From Gp7-AA6 sp036395755 (GTDB lineage: Bacteria > Acidobacteriota > Thermoanaerobaculia > UBA5066 > Gp7-AA6): 64,000 nucleotides of DNA. The notes under the pieces were generated by a model, which did no database searches, was not told the origin of the DNA, and saw nothing but the letters and a program-made list of their open reading frames with translations. The stretch is taken from NCBI GenBank assembly GCA_036395755.1, contig DASWCZ010000069.1, forward strand, positions 1 through 64,000, read 5' to 3'. Within the stretch, counting starts at the first letter, position 1. Every line of letters begins with the position of its first letter. Positions 56,128-64,000 of this stretch are shown one piece after another. Made by a program: the position numbers and the translations under genes.

Positions 56128-59100
56128 CTACCTCGCGACGAGCGGGGTCGCCGCCGTCCAGACGGTCACCGGCCCGACGCCGAGGTTGATGAGCTTCACG
56201 ACGTAAATCCCGGAACGGGAGATCGGAGTCTGGATGACAGCGAACCCGGAAGAGGCGTCTGCGGTCTGGACCACGGCGCCCGAGGGATCGATCAGAACGA
56301 GCTGAATCGGGACGTTGACGCTCGGCTCAGCGACGACGGAAAGAGCCAGAGCACCCGCGGGAACGGTGAGCTGCTGCACCGATTGCTGACCGGCCGCGAG
56401 CGTGCCGACGTTCGAGGTCGTCTGGCCCGGGCCGCTCGAGGGCTGCGCGTTCGATGCGGAGCTCTCCAGGCAGAAACCATCGACGTAGACCGCCCCGGAA
56501 ATCGGCCTTACCTCGAGCGTGTGCGATCCGCCCCGAAGTCCGGCGTAGCGGACGCCGAAACCGAACTGAGGAGCACGCGTCGAGCCCGCAGAACCGCTGT
56601 AGCTGATGACCCCCTGAGACACTCCGTCCAGGAAGATCTCGGCGCTTCCTCCCTTCGGGCTCTTCGCGTACTTGTACGTGACGGCGCCGAACTGGCCGGC
56701 CGGAACCGTGAAGGTCAGGGTCGCCGAGCCCTTCCCCACGTTGAGGCGGAAGTGCCCGCCGGAGGCGTCCGGGTCGCTGACGAGATGCCAGCCGTTGGCG
56801 TAGGCGATGTGCGAATCGTCGTCCTCGAGACAGCTCACGGCGGGCGGGGCGCAGTAGGCGTTGCCGACCAGCACGTAAGGGTCGCCGGTCGCGGTCTGGT
56901 CGATTGCCGTGTTCGACCGCGTGGTCTGGTTTCCCGTCAGGACGAACGTCCGGGCGTAGGTCGAGCCCAGGATGTCGCCCGCCTTCGGGCTTCCGACCTT
57001 GCTGTTCGCGATCGTGAAGGTGATCGTGCCGTCCGGCGTGAAGCCCGCCGCGTCCGGCGCCCCCACTTTCGTCGTCGAGGGAACCCCCAGCACCAGACCG
57101 ACCACGGCGACCTTGGCCGTGCCGTACTCGAAGGTCACCTGCGAGTTGTTATCGGTGCTCATCCCGACGTAGTAGATCCCGAAGGGCGCGGCGGGCGAGT
57201 TCCAGAAGAGCCTCCACTGTGCGTCCGGCGGAAGGCTCGAGAGATCCGCCACCTTCAGCGTGAAGACGAGCTTCTGCGAGCCGTCGAAGGCATAGGGCTC
57301 GGCGACCGAGATCGACTGGATGTCGAGGGCGGGAGATGCCAGCGCCGCGCCCGGATCGCCGGTCGGGTCGGTCAGCACCCGCACGCCCGGTGGCACGCAC
57401 GAGCTTCCGACCGGAACGGAGGTGACTTCGTTGCTTCCGCAGGAAACGCCGAAGCCGTTCTGCGCGGTCACGCCGTAGGAGTACGTCGTTGCTGGATTGA
57501 TCGTCGGGTCGTCATATCTCGTGGCGGAGCCGACCGTCACGAGGAGCGTCGAGGTGCCGCTCCCGGATCGGCGATAGACCCGGTAGTTCGTGATCGACGA
57601 GCCTCCGTTCTCCGATTCCGACCACGAGAGGTGCGCAACGTTGCCGTTGCGGGTCGCCGTGAGGAAGGGCGCGCCCGGCGCCGTCGGCTCGGCTGGATCG
57701 TACTCGTGGAAGAGCCGGCGGCCCCCCGTCTGTCGCGCGATCGCGGCGGTCGAGGTATATCCGTTTCCCGTCGCCCCGGCCGGCGCCTGGACACACCCCG
57801 CGCCGCAGCCGTCGGCGTACCCCACGAGCACGCGGCCTTCCCGGTCGACGGTCGCATCCATGAAGTCGAGAAGGTTCCGGCAGATGTTGGATCCTCCCAG
57901 GAACCAGATGCAGCCGCGCTGAACCGGATCGTTCGGGGTGGCGTCCGTGGTGAGCCACGAGGAGCCGCCGTCGTAGGTGTGCGCGACGTAGAGATGCCAG
58001 ATGCCCGGGAAATTCGGGTCCTGGATGTTGCCGGTGGAGGTCGTTCCCAGAAACGCGAAGGCGGCTCGGTCGTTGTCTCCCGCGACCATGGCCGGGAAGG
58101 CGACGTTCTTGATGCCGAACGCAGCGCCGACGTCGAAGACCTTCGTGGTATCCCACGTCTTTCCCTTGTCGTCCGAGACTGCCACGACCGCGTAGTTGTC
58201 GGAGTGCGCATATCCGAAGTAGACGCGCCCGTCCTTACCGATCGCGACCGAAGGATCGCTGTTCGACGCCGAAGAGACCAGGATCTTTCGGACGTCCCAG
58301 GACATGCCGTTGTCCTCGGAGACGACGACTGCCTCGTTGCCGAGACAGTCCTTGTTGGGCAGGTAAGCCGTTCCGTCGGGGCCGACCTTGATGTGGCCGT
58401 GCAGTCCCCCGCACTGGGACGGCAGGTACGCGATCACCGCCGGCCCGTATGTCAGGCCGCCGTCCACGGAGAGCGCGCAGTTCGCGGCTCCCAGCTGATC
58501 CTGCGCGGCGATGTGCTGCGCGCAGTAATAGATCGGGTTCGGGTAGGCGACTCCGGTCGGAATTGGAGCGTGGAACGGTCCGCCGCCTCCGACCGTCTGG
58601 TGATCCTCTCCCGCATCGATGCCCGCTCCCTGGCTCGGAATCCAGATGTCGCCGTCGGTGTCGCTGACGGACGACAGACTCCCCATGAGGTCGAGCTGCG
58701 AAACCACGGTGCGTCCGGTCTTGCTGTCGGTGAAAAGGATGGGGTCGAAGCTCTGCGCCGAGGTCGGCGCGCTTTTGTCCTCCCAGGTCGACCTCGGCGT
58801 GGTCTGGCACACGTCGTCGAAGCCGACGCGCAGCGTCTGAACGATTCCGCCTTCATAGAGGACCTTGCCCGTATTCCAGTTGGCGCCGATCGAAGGCTCG
58901 CCCGAGCCCGCGCCCAGGCCCGCCGCGATCTGGGCCGGCGTCGGCGCGGCGTTCTGGTAGCGCGGCGCGAGCCCCGCGCCCCGCGGGGCGGGAATCGGGT
59001 TGGGAGGCGCCTGCCCCAGTGTCGCCTGCGCCGTGTAACTCGGCGTGGTCGGAGCCTCCGAGAAGGGAACGGCAGTCGCCGTATAAGTCCCCGCGACCGG

Positions 59101-59460
59101 ATTGGTGAGGATGACCGTCTCCAGCTGTCCCGCGGCGTGGCCCGAGCCGTTGATGAACTTGTGATCCGGCCCGTAGACCTCGAGATCCCAGTCTGCGTTG
59201 CCGCCGGGCTGAAGGGTGATCGTGACGAGGTAAGGCCCGAACGAGCTCGACGGCGGGACGATCGTCAGCTTGAAGTTGTCGCACGACGGGTTGTCGTCCG
59301 ACCCGCAGCCGCCGGCCGTCGGGACGAGGAAGTCACCGGACCACGTCACGGTCGGGTTGGCCTGTGAAACGGTTCCGGACGCCGGGTCCGCCGCTTGAAG
59401 AAGTCCCGACGGGATCGCCAGGACGAGAGCCGCCAGAACGAAGCGTGTTGGCCGTGGCAT
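56128..59460 (-). CDS. Giant secreted multidomain protein (sialidase-like propeller, FN3, shared module)
   Basis: A 1110-residue exported protein: signal peptide (1-23), a bacterial pre-peptidase-like beta domain (about 40-125; DWDLEVYGPD, GTYTATAVPF), a BNR/sialidase-like beta-propeller (about 190-575; WEDKSAPTSAQSFDP, SEDNGMSWD, SDDKGKTWD, YDGGSSWL), a fibronectin type III domain (about 595-680), a roughly 155-residue module shared with the protein at 60492-63905 (about 686-842), a carbohydrate-binding-like domain (about 855-985), and a last beta domain. Asp-box motifs SxDxGxxW are present, but I see no sialidase catalytic set. The ATG at 59460 has an AAAGGAGTAAACCG leader. Likely a surface or secreted adhesion/binding protein. 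Confidence 0.82.
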   Translation of the reverse strand: MPRPTRFVLAALVLAIPSGLLQAADPASGTVSQANPTVTWSGDFLVPTAGGCGSDDNPSCDNFKLTIVPPSSSFGPYLVTITLQPGGNADWDLEVYGPDHKFINGSGHAAGQLETVILTNPVAGTYTATAVPFSEAPTTPSYTAQATLGQAPPNPIPAPRGAGLAPRYQNAAPTPAQIAAGLGAGSGEPSIGANWNTGKVLYEGGIVQTLRVGFDDVCQTTPRSTWEDKSAPTSAQSFDPILFTDSKTGRTVVSQLDLMGSLSSVSDTDGDIWIPSQGAGIDAGEDHQTVGGGGPFHAPIPTGVAYPNPIYYCAQHIAAQDQLGAANCALSVDGGLTYGPAVIAYLPSQCGGLHGHIKVGPDGTAYLPNKDCLGNEAVVVSEDNGMSWDVRKILVSSASNSDPSVAIGKDGRVYFGYAHSDNYAVVAVSDDKGKTWDTTKVFDVGAAFGIKNVAFPAMVAGDNDRAAFAFLGTTSTGNIQDPNFPGIWHLYVAHTYDGGSSWLTTDATPNDPVQRGCIWFLGGSNICRNLLDFMDATVDREGRVLVGYADGCGAGCVQAPAGATGNGYTSTAAIARQTGGRRLFHEYDPAEPTAPGAPFLTATRNGNVAHLSWSESENGGSSITNYRVYRRSGSGTSTLLVTVGSATRYDDPTINPATTYSYGVTAQNGFGVSCGSNEVTSVPVGSSCVPPGVRVLTDPTGDPGAALASPALDIQSISVAEPYAFDGSQKLVFTLKVADLSSLPPDAQWRLFWNSPAAPFGIYYVGMSTDNNSQVTFEYGTAKVAVVGLVLGVPSTTKVGAPDAAGFTPDGTITFTIANSKVGSPKAGDILGSTYARTFVLTGNQTTRSNTAIDQTATGDPYVLVGNAYCAPPAVSCLEDDDSHIAYANGWHLVSDPDASGGHFRLNVGKGSATLTFTVPAGQFGAVTYKYAKSPKGGSAEIFLDGVSQGVISYSGSAGSTRAPQFGFGVRYAGLRGGSHTLEVRPISGAVYVDGFCLESSASNAQPSSGPGQTTSNVGTLAAGQQSVQQLTVPAGALALSVVAEPSVNVPIQLVLIDPSGAVVQTADASSGFAVIQTPISRSGIYVVKLINLGVGPVTVWTAATPLVAR

Positions 59461-59604
59461 CGGTTTACTCCTTTCGAAGCCGGAAGCTGAACGCTCCCGC
59501 GCCGCTTCCGATCACCTGCGAACGTTAGGAGCAGGAAGGAGGCCCCGCCAATGAGGGAAATCCCCCAGAAAGAACGGAACCCGGGCCTCATTTTTCCGAT
59601 CCGC

Positions 59605-59692
59605 TGTCATTCTGAGGCGCGCAGCGCCGAAGAATCCCTCCCTCTTTTCAGGAAGGGATCATTCGCTCCGCTCAGGATGACACTTGAGATAG
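59605..59692. repeat. Inverted pair of a dispersed repeat (TGTCATYCTGAG type)
   Basis: The left arm begins TGTCATTCTGAGG at 59605 and ends AGAATCCCT; the right arm, read on the other strand from 59692, begins TGTCATCCTGAGCG and ends ATGATCCCTT. The two would fold into one long imperfect hairpin. Sequences of this type recur as short dispersed repeats in several phyla, as I remember; copy number here is unknown. Confidence 0.65.
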
Positions 59693-59720
59693 ATAACTTG
59701 GTTCTTTTGCGAACGCCGGC

Positions 59721-59758
59721 AAATAAAACGAGCCTCCGAGCCCGAGAGCCCGGAGGCC
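59721..59758 (-). terminator. Intrinsic terminator on the minus strand
   Basis: On the minus strand GCCTCCG and CGGAGGC form a stem (59751-59757 and 59732-59738), followed by a TCG and then TTTTATTT. It lies about 125 bases after the receiver-like gene and ends its transcript before the giant protein's promoter region. Confidence 0.7.
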
Positions 59759-59850
59759 CGTCCCCCCGATGCCACGGGGAGGAGGATCAGAAGAGTGGCG
59801 GCTTCTCCGCTCGCATGAAGGTCACGATAAAAAGAAGAGGCGAAGACCGC

Positions 59851-59874
59851 AATGAGGGGAACTCCTCATTTTTT
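59851..59874 (+). terminator. Hairpin with T run
   Basis: AATGAGG and CCTCATT arms around GGAACT, followed by TTTTT on the plus strand. No plus-strand gene precedes it, so it may be one side of a bidirectional hairpin just after the receiver-like gene or a regulatory palindrome. Confidence 0.45.
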
Positions 59875-59882
59875 CCCCGCCG

Positions 59883-60269
59883 TCATCGGTCTCTCAGCAG
59901 ATCGCGGAGCTTCGCCGCCAGCGCGTCCGGCTGAAACGGATTTGCCAGATAGAACGCGACGCCGTCGTGGAGTCGTGACGCTTTCGACGCGTCTCCGTTC
60001 GCCCTCGACAACAGGAGCAATTTCGCTCCGCGGGGCATGTGTTTCTTGATCCCCTGCGGCCCCGCGATTCCGGGCTGCGCAAGGTCCGCCACGACGAGAC
60101 GGACCGACTGACCTGAGCCTGACAGGATCGAGAGCGCTTCGGATGCGTTCCTCGCTTCGAGCACCTCATGCCCTTCGGATTCGACGATCCGGCGAAGAAG
60201 CGCCCGCAGCGGATCCTCTCCCTCGACGAGGAGGACACAGGATCCGATCGGAGCGTTATCGGAAGGCAT
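59883..60269 (-). CDS. Degenerate response-regulator receiver protein
   Basis: A 128-residue stand-alone receiver-like domain. The fold is recognisable (CVLLVEGEDPLRALLRRIVE, NASEALSIL, LVVADLAQPG, YLANPFQPDAL), with the phospho-acceptor position Asp62 kept, but the acidic pair is changed (Glu16-Gly17 for Asp-Asp) and the invariant lysine is Asn110. Normal phosphorylation switching is therefore doubtful. The start is ATG 60269; GTG 60296, with GGGAGG just before it, is an alternative. A short leader frame overlaps the start. It lies between two giant secreted protein genes. Confidence 0.7.
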   Translation of the reverse strand: MPSDNAPIGSCVLLVEGEDPLRALLRRIVESEGHEVLEARNASEALSILSGSGQSVRLVVADLAQPGIAGPQGIKKHMPRGAKLLLLSRANGDASKASRLHDGVAFYLANPFQPDALAAKLRDLLRDR

Positions 60270-60336
60270 CGTCGTCCGCGGCCGACCTTTGCGCACCCTC
60301 CCGGCGGTACGTCTGCGGCCCGTTGGTCGTCGTCAT
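60256..60336 (-). CDS. Possible leader peptide overlapping the receiver-like gene
   Basis: A 26-codon frame (begins MTTTNGPQTY, ends TAA at 60256) with an AGGAGTAACGCCG leader, a better ribosome binding site than that of the receiver gene. It reads across the receiver's start codons in another frame and stops 11 bases inside it, an arrangement that would allow coupled translation. It may be a regulatory leader or chance. Confidence 0.35.
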   Translation of the reverse strand: MTTTNGPQTYRREGAQRSAADDDAFR

Positions 60337-60443
60337 CGGCGTTACTCCTGCCGCTCGCGCGAGATGCCACGCGGACGCGCTTCTCAGGGATTCAGGTTAG
60401 GTGATATCGGTGACGCAGCTTTCATTGTCTTCGCAGAAGAGGG

Positions 60444-60467
60444 GGGCCCCGCCATCGGGCGGAGCCC
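60444..60467 (-). terminator. Hairpin after the 1137-residue secreted protein gene
   Basis: On the minus strand GGGCTCCGCC and GGCGGGGCCC form a 10-base stem with one G-T pair and a CGAT loop, 24 bases after the stop at 60492. It is followed by CCCTCTTCTG rather than a pure T run. Confidence 0.6.
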
Positions 60468-60491
60468 TTCGTCCTCTGGGATCGAACTACC

Positions 60492-63400
60492 TCATGGCGA
60501 CACGTTGGTATTGACGCTACTCGTGTTGTTTCCGGAGACCGGATCGTTGGGCGACGTCGCAGCGACGGAGGCCATGTTGACGAAGCTGCCCTTCTTCGTG
60601 GGCTTCAGCGTGAGGGTCACCGTGACCGTGCCCCCATTCGCCACGGTGCCGATGTTGCACACGACCAGCTGCGAATGCGGCTTCGGAGCGCAAGTGCCTT
60701 GCGTCGAACTCACCGAGCCGAACCCCGTGTTCTTTGGCATGGTGTCGGTGACCGTAATTCCACTGGCCGTTGATGGACCCCTGTTACTCGTCGTGATGGT
60801 GTAGGTAATGGACTGACCCACGTGACCCGTCGCTGGCCCTGTCTTGACGATCGCCAGGTCCGCAGTGGGCTGGGCGGTGACCTGGATGTCCACGCTCGCT
60901 GCGTTGGTGCTCTCCTGGCCATGCGAGTCCGTCACCGTCAGCGTGGCGTGGTATGTCCCCGGGTTGTTATAGGTGTGGGAGACGGTGGGAGTCGACTGCG
61001 TTGCGGGGGGAGAGCCGTCTCCGAAGTAGAAGGTGTAGGAGGCGATGGAGTCTCCCGCGTCTGGATCCATCGAGCCCGAGGCGTCGAAGTTGACCGTCAG
61101 CGCGGCCGGGCCGCTGGTGGGCGTCGCTAGCAGGGCCGCCGTCGGCGGAGTGTTCGGGGCGCAGAAGTCGTTGCCGGAAACCGTGTACGACCCGCCCGCG
61201 GTGGAGTCAGCCAGCACCAGGAGGACTCCGACGAGGTTACGGGTCTCACCATGGATGCCGGAGATGAGCGAGCCCGCCGACGGCGGCGCCGCCGGTCCCG
61301 GCCCATCCGGGTCGAGCTTGCTGTTGGAGAGGGTGATCGTGATCGTCCCATCCGGAGTGAACGTGCCGGCATCCGCCTGCCCGAGGACGTTTTCCGTGTT
61401 GAAGCCGGTACTGGGGTCGATGGCGAAGAAACCGTAGTTGAAGGTGGGCGTCCCTGGCGTGCTCGCCGTCTCCATGTCGACGAAATAGCTGACGCCTCCA
61501 TAAGAGAAGTGCTCGTACCAGTAGGCGTTGGGTTGCGGCGTCGGGCTCAGGTTCTGCACCTTCAGCGTGAAGACGAGCTTGTTCGTGCTCGGCGCGAAGT
61601 AGGGCTCGGCGATCGCCACCGACGTCAAGTCCTGCTGCGCCGTCCCCGTCTGATCGCCGGTCGGGTCCGTTGCCACGACGGCCCCCGGCGGGACGCACGG
61701 GTCGTAGACCTGGGTCACGACGCTCGCCGTGTTGTTCGTGAGGTTCGGGTCCGGGCTCGACAAAGAGAGCGTGGCTGTGTTCGTGAGATTGCCCGCCGCC
61801 TTCGAGTGAACCTTCAGAGTGATCGTCTCGAGATCGCCGGCTGGAAGGTCGCCCAGGTTGCACACCACTGTTGCCGTGCCCTGACAGGAACCCCTGCTCG
61901 AGGTCACCGACAGCAGCGTGACGGCGCTCGGCAGAACATCCGACACGGTGGCGCCCAACACTGCGCTCTGTCCCGTCGTTACACCGATGGTGTAAGTGAA
62001 GTCGCTGCGTTCCCGGACGAGCGACGAGGATGCGCTCAAGCTCAACTGCGGATCGCCGCACACCGGGAGAGTGAAAGAACCGATGCGGGTGTTCCAGTTG
62101 AACGTGCCGGTGCCGGCGTAGTACTCCGTCGTGTACCAGAAAGTGCAGCCGTCGGGGTCGACCGAGATCGAACTGTAGTCGCCCCACCGGCGGCCGGTGT
62201 CCTGCTGCGACCCGGTTCCCTCGATGATCGTCCCCTCGCCCAGGGTCATCTGGTTCAGCGGGTCGGAGGCTTGCCGGGCCGCGTAATTGATGGCCGGGTG
62301 CATCGAAGTGCTCGACTTCGAGTATCCCAGTGCGATGTCGCCGGCGCTGTCCATGGCGATCGAGCCCATCCACCGGTGGGCTGCGTCGGGGGCGTAGGTC
62401 GACTGCTGGAAGACCGCCGGCATACCATTGGGATTCTGGAGCTCGTACCACCGGATGCCGGCGTGGCCGTTGCCGACGAAGGTGTCACCCGGCCCGGCGT
62501 TGACCGTGTGGTTCAAGACCAGCGACTCGTGGTCGCCGAAGTTCCGGTACGCGAGCCGGTACATCAACCTGTCGCCGATCGAGTCCAGATAGTCTCCGAC
62601 GTCCGGCATCCCGGGGAGCGAGTAGTCGGCGTTCGGATCCGCGTCGACCTGGGGGATGCAGTTGCGATCCTCCGCGGTCTGATCGCCGTTGCAGACCAGA
62701 CCGAAGTCGGCCACGGGGATCTCGATCGGCGATCCGTTCCCGTTCGGTTTCCCGTTGCCGAAGGTCGAGCTCGCCGGGTTGGTCCAGTCGACGTGGAACT
62801 TGAACAAGAGCAGCTTGTCCTTGCCGGCCGTCGTGCTGTCGAAGAACTGCATGAAGAAGTTCGGCTCTCCCGCGGAGGGCGCGCCGCGGAAGTTGGCCCC
62901 GACCCCGGTTCCATCCAGGTCGGACGGAAGCTGCCCTCCGTAGATGTAGTTTCCGTTCGCGTCCTTGGGGTCGAACGTCGATTCGTCGAAACACACCTCC
63001 CGCGCGTTGGGGTCTCCCGCAATCATCTTCGCCCGCTCGAAGGCGCAGGCGCCGGCGCTGTGGAAGTCGGTGTTCGGCGTCGTTGTATCGAACTGGTTCA
63101 CCGACATGTAGTACGCGTCGGGCCAGACGCCGAAGTGCGGGTAGTCGTTGAACAGCGTCGCGCTGTAGTTGAAGTCGTAGAGGTAGTAGGCGCCGGTGGG
63201 ATCGGGCGTCTGGGAAATCGCGATGCACTGGTCGTACGGGGGCGCGATCACCGCCTCGCCCGGGAAGTTGAACTGGCTGATCAGCCAGCGGTCTGCCAGA
63301 GGGTCGTATTGCACGATCGGGTCGCCCCGGCTCTGGGTCGTGCAGTTGAACTCCGCAGCGTTCGGGGCGCTCTTCCAGAGGTTGTTGATCGGGGTCGGCC

Positions 63401-63905
63401 CGGTCAAGCGCGTTCCCGTCTTCGAATACACCGAGAAGACCGTGTTCACGATCTGCACGTAGTGGTTCGGGCCCACGTCGCCGTTCGTATCGGGGGGTGC
63501 TCCGACGAAGACGCCGTCGCTGCTCGATTCGCCGACGTCGGTGCCCTCGAAGTTCTGGCTGGTCGGCGGGATTCCCGAGCCGGGACCGCTCTGCTGGAGC
63601 GCCGGGTCCGGACCCTGAAAGCTCCCGTCCCCGGTCGGGTGAATGAGCGCGCTCTCGCCGATCTCCGGCGCCAGTGGCAGACCGGATGGGGCCTCGGTCT
63701 TCGGGATGTTGCGCACTGGCAGGGATTGCCCGAATGCAACGGCGGAGCTGACGTTCGGCTGCGTCGCTGCGGCAAGCTGAGCGCTTCGGACTCTCAACGG
63801 CCGCTTTGAGGCGGCGACTGCTGCCGCGGATGCCACCAGCACCAGCGTTATAACCGCGGTGACGATACCGACGCCGCGCAGCGCCTTCCGAAAGTGAGAG
63901 GTCAT
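60492..63905 (-). CDS. Giant secreted protein with DUF11 and PKD domains and shared module
   Basis: An 1137-residue exported protein: an N-terminal membrane/signal segment (about 12-32), a large N-terminal domain (about 110-600) with DTNGDVGPNHYVQIVNTVFSV and many aromatic beta-strands resembling lectin/propeller domains, a DUF11 domain (about 617-730), the roughly 155-residue module shared with the 1110-residue protein (about 736-893; CVPPGAVVATDPTGD, PYFAPSTNKLVFTLKVQNL, GTFTPDGTITITLSNSKL), a PKD domain (about 915-1005; YTFYFGDGSPPAT, HTYNNPGTYHATLTV), and a second DUF11 domain (about 1014-1137). No transpeptidase motif or C-terminal membrane anchor is visible. GGAAGGAGTAGGATC precedes the ATG. 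It is probably a surface or matrix protein. Confidence 0.82.
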   Translation of the reverse strand: MTSHFRKALRGVGIVTAVITLVLVASAAAVAASKRPLRVRSAQLAAATQPNVSSAVAFGQSLPVRNIPKTEAPSGLPLAPEIGESALIHPTGDGSFQGPDPALQQSGPGSGIPPTSQNFEGTDVGESSSDGVFVGAPPDTNGDVGPNHYVQIVNTVFSVYSKTGTRLTGPTPINNLWKSAPNAAEFNCTTQSRGDPIVQYDPLADRWLISQFNFPGEAVIAPPYDQCIAISQTPDPTGAYYLYDFNYSATLFNDYPHFGVWPDAYYMSVNQFDTTTPNTDFHSAGACAFERAKMIAGDPNAREVCFDESTFDPKDANGNYIYGGQLPSDLDGTGVGANFRGAPSAGEPNFFMQFFDSTTAGKDKLLLFKFHVDWTNPASSTFGNGKPNGNGSPIEIPVADFGLVCNGDQTAEDRNCIPQVDADPNADYSLPGMPDVGDYLDSIGDRLMYRLAYRNFGDHESLVLNHTVNAGPGDTFVGNGHAGIRWYELQNPNGMPAVFQQSTYAPDAAHRWMGSIAMDSAGDIALGYSKSSTSMHPAINYAARQASDPLNQMTLGEGTIIEGTGSQQDTGRRWGDYSSISVDPDGCTFWYTTEYYAGTGTFNWNTRIGSFTLPVCGDPQLSLSASSSLVRERSDFTYTIGVTTGQSAVLGATVSDVLPSAVTLLSVTSSRGSCQGTATVVCNLGDLPAGDLETITLKVHSKAAGNLTNTATLSLSSPDPNLTNNTASVVTQVYDPCVPPGAVVATDPTGDQTGTAQQDLTSVAIAEPYFAPSTNKLVFTLKVQNLSPTPQPNAYWYEHFSYGGVSYFVDMETASTPGTPTFNYGFFAIDPSTGFNTENVLGQADAGTFTPDGTITITLSNSKLDPDGPGPAAPPSAGSLISGIHGETRNLVGVLLVLADSTAGGSYTVSGNDFCAPNTPPTAALLATPTSGPAALTVNFDASGSMDPDAGDSIASYTFYFGDGSPPATQSTPTVSHTYNNPGTYHATLTVTDSHGQESTNAASVDIQVTAQPTADLAIVKTGPATGHVGQSITYTITTSNRGPSTASGITVTDTMPKNTGFGSVSSTQGTCAPKPHSQLVVCNIGTVANGGTVTVTLTLKPTKKGSFVNMASVAATSPNDPVSGNNTSSVNTNVSP

Positions 63906-64000
63906 GATCCTACTCCTTCCTCGAATGGTTTCTCGGTGTAGCCATCGCTCAAAACGACGAACGGAATGGACCTTGCCGGTGTGGTGACTCCGTCTTTCTT

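Larger units (their letters stand above)
59461..59882. other. Intergenic region with repeats and terminators
   Basis: This 422-base gap carries the leader of the giant protein gene (59461-59540), a paired inverted repeat (59605-59692), an intrinsic terminator for minus-strand transcripts (59721-59758) and a hairpin with a T run (59851-59874). A related short motif occurs near both ends, AATGAGGG followed by A-rich then C-rich bases (59551-59570 and 59851-59868). No credible coding region is seen. Confidence 0.6.

Noticed and set aside
59551..59934. 127-codon plus-strand frame in the intergenic gap
   Set aside because: It reads through an inverted repeat and two hairpins, has no ribosome binding site and no homologous motif.

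Overview
The window is 64 kb of very GC-rich, gene-dense chromosomal DNA from a bacterium. Almost every base is coding. Genes sit in short operons with 1-4 base overlaps (ATGA, GTGA, TGATG), and GTG and TTG starts are common. I see no rRNA, tRNA, CRISPR array, phage or transposase gene. The gene mix is a fused E2-E1 2-oxoglutarate dehydrogenase (KGD type), many secreted S9, M28 and M16 peptidases, a CADD-type pABA enzyme, and large DUF11/PKD/sialidase-like secreted proteins. That suggests an uncultured soil or sediment Acidobacteriota (Thermoanaerobaculia-like) or a related phylum. This placement is an inference from content, not a search.

Layout. 1-15.2 kb is a cell-envelope glycan region: a GT39-like mannosyltransferase (cut by the window edge), a dolichyl-phosphate-type GT2, an STT3-like (GT66) oligosaccharyltransferase relative, several polytopic GT-C or YfhO-like proteins (two are tandem paralogs), a PAP2 phosphatase, and a Wzm/Wzt-type ABC exporter. 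14.5-18.8 kb is a LolD/FtsX-type ABC system with an AttH/CrtC-like lipocalin-fold protein. 19.3-24.9 kb on the minus strand reads TetR, IspH, SDR, CADD, HAD, APC permease, with a TetR-type palindrome just upstream. 24.9-30.6 kb on the plus strand carries MoaD, MoaE, enoyl-CoA hydratase, aldehyde dehydrogenase, an S9 peptidase and small proteins. 30.6-40.9 kb holds a Tat-exported intradiol dioxygenase, a dienoyl-CoA-reductase-like SDR, KGD with a small pore-like membrane protein, an M28 peptidase, TerB-like, DinB and DedA proteins. 40.9-48.3 kb on the minus strand is a run of metabolic genes (QueF, class IV aminotransferase, crotonase, metallo-beta-lactamase fold, glutamine amidotransferase, thiolase) plus a two-component system. 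48.5-56.1 kb carries an M16 peptidase pair, a Cu/Zn superoxide dismutase lipoprotein, a PLP decarboxylase, MscL, DinB and a cupin. 56.1-63.9 kb encodes two giant secreted multidomain proteins that share a module and flank a degenerate receiver protein.

The most useful observations are: a recurrent TANNNT-type -10 box only 6-8 bases before start codons that lack a ribosome binding site (suggesting leaderless transcription); a probable TetR-controlled ispH/CADD operon; REP-like 33-bp repeats that have become the C-terminus of the TetR; a potassium-channel-like pore with an altered selectivity filter next to KGD; an STT3-like protein with a changed catalytic-site motif; and a degenerate receiver preceded by an overlapping 26-codon leader frame between the two giant secreted proteins.
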